Source: Limivivens faecihominis
GTDB taxonomy: Bacteria > Bacillota > Clostridia > Lachnospirales > Lachnospiraceae
Length of the DNA stretch: 64,000 bases
Direction: 5' to 3'
Assembly (NCBI RefSeq): GCF_020686945.1
Contig: NZ_JAJEPR010000006.1
Location: 1 to 64,000, forward strand
A program made the position numbers and the translations under genes. Below, in pieces: positions 59,768 to 64,000 of the stretch (position 1 is the first letter of the stretch; each line of letters starts with the position of its first letter). The notes under the pieces were generated by a model. That model was not told the origin of the DNA. It did no database searches and saw nothing but the letters and a program-made list of their open reading frames with translations.

Positions 59768-61819
59768 CTATAATAACGCCAATTCCAGCTCTTCCAGCAT
59801 GGTTTCCACCTTGAAGGGTTTGGCGATATGGCCGTTCATTCCCGCTGCCAGAGCTTTCTTCCGGTCCTCGTCAAAAGCGTTGGCCGTCATGGCCAGGATG
59901 GGAATCTTTCCTCTTGTTCCGGGCAGGTTCCGGATCGCCTTTGTCGCCTCGTAGCCGTTCATTTTCGGCATCTGGATATCCATGAGAACTGCGTCATAAT
60001 AATCCTCCGGCTTCTTTTTCAGAGTTTCCACACATTCCTCGCCGTCTCTGGTCCACTCTGCCTGAAGGCCACATTCCTCCAGAAGCGTCACTGCAATCTC
60101 CGCGTTAAGCTCGTTGTCCTCAGCTATCAGAATCCGTTTCCCCTTCAGCATTTCCGCAAGATCTGCCCTTCCATTCTCTTTCTCACGCTCGGGATCCGGT
60201 CCATCTGCCAGAGCAAACGGAAGCCGTATGATAATCTTCGTGCCGGCTCCAACCTGGCTTTCCACCTCGATAGAACCATCCATAAGCTCCGTCAGGGCTT
60301 TCACGATGGGAAGCCCCAGGCCGGTTCCCGTCACCTTGCTCTCCGTACTGGTTCGTTCGCGGGTAAACTCTTCAAAAATGTGAGGCAGGTACTCCTCACT
60401 CATTCCGATGCCTGTATCTGTAATCTCAAAACGGTAGGAACCCCAGCCTTCTTTTTTGCAGGGCTCTTCCTGGATCCACACAGAAACACTGCCGCCCTCC
60501 GGCGTATACTTGATGGAATTACTCACAACATTCAGAAGAATCTCCCGCACTTTGGTCCGGTCGCAGCGCACATATTCATGCTCCACCTGAAGCTCGCAGC
60601 GGTAAGTCAGTCCTTTTTTGCTGACCGCCGGCTCAAAAACTGCATTCAGCGCTTCCTTCAGCTCCTCAAAATAGCCCACTTCCCTTTTCAGTGTGGCTTT
60701 GCCGCTCTCGATTCTGGCCATCTCCAGCACATAGTTGATGAGAGACAGAAGAAAGGAACTTGAAGAACGGATCTTCTGGATATAATCCCTGGCCCGCTCT
60801 TTTTCATCCATATGTTTTTCCAGCAATTCAGAAAAACCGATGATCGCATTCATGGGCGTCCGGATATCATGGCTCATATTGAAGAGGAAGCGCGTTTTTG
60901 CCTCATTGGCCAGCTGTGCTTCTTTCGCCGCTTTTTCCAGCTCCTCCGCATGCACCTGGTCCCTGTAACGCCGCAGCTCAAACTGCCAGTAACCCAGCGT
61001 CACGAGAATGGTCAGCGCAATTACCAGAAAATACCCTCCCGCCGCCTGCGTCGTTGACACCCAGCCGCCCTGAGGGACAATCTCAAAATACCAGGTATCG
61101 TTAGGTACCTCACAGGCTACCTCCATCGTATTCTCAAGACCTCCGTCCTGACACTGAGCGATGGAAAACCGCTCCCCGGTAGACATGGTCCGCTTCCAGA
61201 TCCGGTAGTGGTAGCCCACATCCTCCAGTTTATCCAGCTCAATCTCATCGATGAAGTTTTCCCAGTTGATAACCAGGAGAGAAAAACCCCAGAAGGTCTC
61301 CTTCCCCTCTTTCATGAAATAGATCGGATTGAAGAGCAGCATTCCGGTTCCGCCCTGCTTCAGCTCAAAAGGTCCTGCAATCGTGTACTCTTTGCTGTCC
61401 CTGGCCAGTCTGGCCTCCATTCTACGCTCCGGATTTTCCAGCATATCAAGACCCATGGCCGCCTCATTTCCCTCCAGGGGATAGATCTGGTTGATGATAC
61501 CGTCCTTTGCCATCTCGTATGCCTCAATAACCTCGTTTTCATTCTGCATCAGAGCTGCTAACTGGTTAAATTGCTCATCCGTTATATCATGCCCGGACTC
61601 CATAACATTTTTCATCAGATCCGATTCCACGAGATATTTATTCAGCTGGGATTCCACCATATTCACGGTGGATTCTGCCGTATAGGCTGCCTTCAGTCTC
61701 GCCTGTTTTTCCTGACTCTGATTGAGCAGAAAAACGCAGCCCATCGTCACCAGAAGCGTCGCAAAAAAGACTGCCACCGCCCGCAGCTTCATGGTCTTTT
61801 GTTTCATTTTTTTCTCCAT
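59768..61819 (-). CDS. Hybrid sensor histidine kinase/response regulator
   Basis: A 683-residue membrane kinase: helix 13-32, extracytoplasmic CHASE-type domain (to about 258; TFWGFSLLVINWENFID; DTWYFEIVPQGGW), helix 262-280, HisKA with FLFNMSHDIRTPMNAIIGF (H317), HATPase with N box LNVVSNSIKY and DTGIGMS, and a receiver with D614 in VLMDIQMPKMNG. No output domain, so the phosphate passes to another protein or the receiver is a sink. A 37-codon ORF precedes it at 15 nt distance. Confidence 0.94.
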   Translation of the reverse strand: MEKKMKQKTMKLRAVAVFFATLLVTMGCVFLLNQSQEKQARLKAAYTAESTVNMVESQLNKYLVESDLMKNVMESGHDITDEQFNQLAALMQNENEVIEAYEMAKDGIINQIYPLEGNEAAMGLDMLENPERRMEARLARDSKEYTIAGPFELKQGGTGMLLFNPIYFMKEGKETFWGFSLLVINWENFIDEIELDKLEDVGYHYRIWKRTMSTGERFSIAQCQDGGLENTMEVACEVPNDTWYFEIVPQGGWVSTTQAAGGYFLVIALTILVTLGYWQFELRRYRDQVHAEELEKAAKEAQLANEAKTRFLFNMSHDIRTPMNAIIGFSELLEKHMDEKERARDYIQKIRSSSSFLLSLINYVLEMARIESGKATLKREVGYFEELKEALNAVFEPAVSKKGLTYRCELQVEHEYVRCDRTKVREILLNVVSNSIKYTPEGGSVSVWIQEEPCKKEGWGSYRFEITDTGIGMSEEYLPHIFEEFTRERTSTESKVTGTGLGLPIVKALTELMDGSIEVESQVGAGTKIIIRLPFALADGPDPEREKENGRADLAEMLKGKRILIAEDNELNAEIAVTLLEECGLQAEWTRDGEECVETLKKKPEDYYDAVLMDIQMPKMNGYEATKAIRNLPGTRGKIPILAMTANAFDEDRKKALAAGMNGHIAKPFKVETMLEELELALL

Positions 61820-61834
61820 ACCATGAACTCCTTA

Positions 61835-61948
61835 TCAGAAAGAATAGGTATTCTTTCCATGATACAAAAGCCGGATCGTATTATAAATTCCCTTATCAAT
61901 ATCAACGCTGCTCTTACCAATTGCTGTCAGAGTGCTTTCCATTGCCAT
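61835..61948 (-). CDS. Possible 37-residue protein coupled to the hybrid kinase
   Basis: ATG at 61948, preceded by GAGAGGTTAGACA, opens MAMESTLTAIGKSSVDIDKG then IYNTIRLLYHGKNTYSF, and the stop (TGA) is followed by TAAGGAG, the ribosome site of the kinase 15 nt away. It is not hydrophobic. Coupled position and ribosome site argue for translation. Remaining parts of 61949-62153 show no gene. Confidence 0.5.
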   Translation of the reverse strand: MAMESTLTAIGKSSVDIDKGIYNTIRLLYHGKNTYSF

Positions 61949-62153
61949 TGTCTAACCTCTCTTTTGTTTGCTTTCCCTTGCTTTTTTACCAGCCCATTAT
62001 AACGCGGAGGCGGGGGATTTTCAACAAAGGAATGGAGATTGGGCAATTTGTTCTTTCTGTACTTTATGCTCAAAAAATCTTCTTTCTTGCAAAGTCTCAT
62101 ATTTCATGATATGATTATTTATAAAGTTCTGTTTTTCAGGAAAGAAGGATTCT

Positions 62154-63827
62154 ATGAATAAAAGAAACATTCCTGTGGGTGTATCTGATTTTTCAGAGAT
62201 ACGCCAGAACGACTACTATTATGTGGATAAATCAGAGCTGATTCGTGAACTTTTAAAAACTTCCATAGCTAAAGTTACGCTTATCACCCGTCCCCGCCGT
62301 TTTGGCAAAACACTTGCCATGAGTATGCTTGCAAACTTTTTTGATATACGCCAGAAGAATGAATCTCTGTTTCAGGGACTTGCCGTCTCATCCGATTCCT
62401 CTTTCTGCAAAGAGTGGATGAATCAGTGGCCTGTTGTCTTTCTCTCCTTAAAAAATATTGACGGACTGACTTTTTCTACCGCCTACCAGCAGTTAGCCTA
62501 TGAGATCGGACTTCTTTTTGAAAAACACAAGTACCTTCTGACTGATGAAAAAATAGGCCCTGCTGAAAAAGAACTTTTTGAACGGCTGAAAAATCGCTCA
62601 GCCAGTGAAGTGGAAGTTTCCCGTTCCCTTCAGTTCCTTTTGCAGCTTATGACATAGCATTATGGAAAAAGCGCAATTCTTCTTCTGGACGAATACGATG
62701 TACCGCTTGCCAAGGCCAGCAGCAATGGATATTATAAAGAAATGCTCGAGATCATTCGTGCCATAATGATTACCGCTTTAAAAGATAATCCCAGCCTTTG
62801 TTTCGCTGTCATTACAGGCTGTCTTCGGATTTCAAAAGAAAGCATCTTTACTGGAACCAATAACTTCGTCTCCGATACCATTACAGATTCCCATCTGGAT
62901 GAATACTTCGGTTTCACTCAGAAGGATGTAGATCAGCTTCTTGCCGACACGGACGCTCAGGATCATGCTGATGACATAAAAAACTGGTATGACGGGTATC
63001 ATTTCGGAGATTTCGATGTCTACTGCCCCTGGGACGTCATGAATTATCTGCGCGATCTTCAACGAAATCCCAAAGCCCTGCCTTCGAGCTACTGGAAAAA
63101 CACCAGCGATAATGCCATCATCCGCTCTTTTATCGACTATGCCGGTTCCAGTATTACCCGGAAACTGGAGACCTTGCTTTCCGGCGGTTATATCATACAG
63201 GAAATCAACGAAAATCTCACTTATGATTACCTCCATTCTTCTGAGGAGAATCTCTGGAGTGTTCTTTACCTGACCGGTTATCTGACCTGCCTCAAAGATG
63301 ACACGCTTTCTCTCCCTGCCCGTTCCATCGCTCTTGTCATTCCCAATGCAGAGATCCGTGAAATATTTGAAACCACGATCATTCAATGGTTTGATGACAG
63401 CGCCCGGAGCTGGAACCGAAAGCCTCTATTTAATGCCATCTGGGCAAAAAACTGTGCTGCTGCCACCGAAGAAATGAACCGTCTTCTCAGAAAAACCATC
63501 AGCTATCACGATTATAAAGAAGACTTCTACCATGCTTTTCTGGCAGGCATTTTTGCCGGAGCCGGATATACCGTAGAATCCAACCGGGAACACGGTGAAG
63601 GCCGCAGTGAGGTCGTCGTCTATGATTCGGAAAATGGCCACGTTGCCGTTTTTGAAATCAAATACGCACAAACCTCAGCTTCTCTTCCCACCGCCTGCGA
63701 AGCGGCTTTAACCCAAATTGCCACCCGCATGTATGCTCAGGAATTTGAGGACAATTACGACCAGATTTACTGCTATGGGATCGCATTCTTTAAGAAACGA
63801 TGTCTGATTGAGATAGGAGCAAAATAA
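62154..63827 (+). pseudogene. AAA-ATPase/PD-(D/E)XK nuclease-like protein with in-frame TAG
   Basis: One frame of 558 codons with a single TAG at 62655-62657 (LMT-stop-HYGKSAILLL). N-terminal AAA-like ATPase with RPRRFGKTLAMSMLANFFD (Walker A variant) and ILLLDEYDVPLAKAS (Walker B), C-terminal DUF1703-type PD-(D/E)XK domain with EGRSEVVVYDSENGHVAVFEIKYA (shown in the order EVVVYD...FEIKYA) that keeps the nuclease-like core. GAAAGAAGGATTCT precedes the start. The family is abundant and unexplained in gut Firmicutes and Bacteroidetes. CAG to TAG is the simplest change. Confidence 0.85.
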
Positions 63828-63829
63828 GC

Positions 63830-63878
63830 AAAAACCAGGCTGGGACAGCTTTTTGCAAGTCGAACCAACCTGGTTTTC
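63830..63878 (+). terminator. Terminator of the AAA/PD-(D/E)XK gene
   Basis: AAAACCAGGCTGG pairs with CCAACCTGGTTTT, followed by CTTTTC. It may also serve the convergent gene at the right edge. Confidence 0.85.
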
Positions 63879-63881
63879 TTT

Positions 63882-64000
63882 TCATTTTCTGTTTAATCCT
63901 TTTTCCACGATCTCATCCATATTCAGAAGAAAATCCTCAGCGCTTATAAACAGGCTGCCTTCTTTTTGCAAATCCCCTTCCGTATCGATGATAACCCTAT
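63882..64000 (-). CDS. Partial gene at right edge
   Basis: The last 39 codons of a minus-strand gene whose start is outside the window: RVIIDTEGDLQKEGSLFISA then EDFLLNMDEIVEKGLNRK and a stop. Codon use is coding-like. Too short to assign a family. Confidence 0.6.
   Translation of the reverse strand, partial: RVIIDTEGDLQKEGSLFISAEDFLLNMDEIVEKGLNRK

Noticed and set aside
1..64000. CRISPR arrays, tRNA and rRNA genes
   Set aside because: No evenly spaced direct repeats of 24-40 bp with unique spacers, no cloverleaf with CCA end and no rRNA-like sequence were noticed.

Overview
The window looks like the chromosome of a gut Lachnospiraceae-type Firmicute (Clostridia). The evidence is the rplM-rpsI / truA / ecfT-ecfA2-ecfA1 block on one strand, strong AGGAGG ribosome sites, TTGACA/TATAAT promoters, LytTR/GHKL signalling, a CD1845-type conjugation protein, TnpV and MobA-type remnants, and many Lachnospiraceae-style hypotheticals. 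Almost everything is on the minus strand. Species cannot be decided from the sequence alone.

Region 1 (1-19,740) is accessory DNA stacked downstream of rpsI. A 38-bp perfect direct repeat (4055-4092 and 19687-19724) brackets 15.6 kb. The bracketed island carries a peroxide/redox cassette (rubredoxin, YaaA, Bcp peroxiredoxin, small membrane protein), a DtxR-type regulator with two half-ABC exporters, a fused double ECF ATPase, an EcfT and a Trep_Strep-like S component, a frameshifted AraC regulator, a relaxase, an AlbA_2 protein, a CD1845-type protein and the N-terminal half of a ParA. Left of it lies what looks like a second decayed relative: the C-terminal half of a related ParA, a nitroreductase-MATE operon with an attenuator, a broken second MATE and a YafQ toxin scrap. 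No integrase or type IV secretion gene is visible, so the island looks non-autonomous.

Region 2 (19,748-28,920) is the conserved core: rpsI, rplM, truA and the ECF module. A lipoprotein / YhfC protease / GHKL kinase / LytTR regulator cassette and a GNAT_C protein sit between rplM and truA. A cluster of DnaA-box-like nonamers lies upstream of rplM.

Region 3 (28,920-42,000) is alpha-glucan use: a LacI regulator, MalQ, MalG/F-type permeases and a MalE-type binding protein with a strong promoter followed by three tandem 12-bp operator-like boxes, and further on a GH31 alpha-glucosidase. Between them lie an iron-containing alcohol dehydrogenase, an orphan ParA with a histone-H1-like partner, a GNAT acetyltransferase and a decayed Rpn nuclease.

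Region 4 (42,000-50,800) is housekeeping: cyclophilin, aldo/keto reductase, PTS enzyme I and HPr, endonuclease IV, a MoxR/DUF58/membrane-protein operon and an SGNH esterase.

Region 5 (50,800-56,560) holds the most interesting system: a complete Opp/Dpp/Nik-type ABC importer (binding protein, two permeases, two ATPases) preceded by a clear cobalamin riboswitch with a promoter and an intrinsic terminator. This suggests the importer brings in cobalt, a corrinoid or something else tied to B12 status, not ordinary peptides.

Region 6 (56,577-64,000) has a MYG1-like protein, a PHP phosphoesterase, a HAD phosphatase, a hybrid histidine kinase preceded by a 37-codon ORF, an AAA-ATPase/PD-(D/E)XK gene interrupted by one TAG, and a gene running off the right edge.
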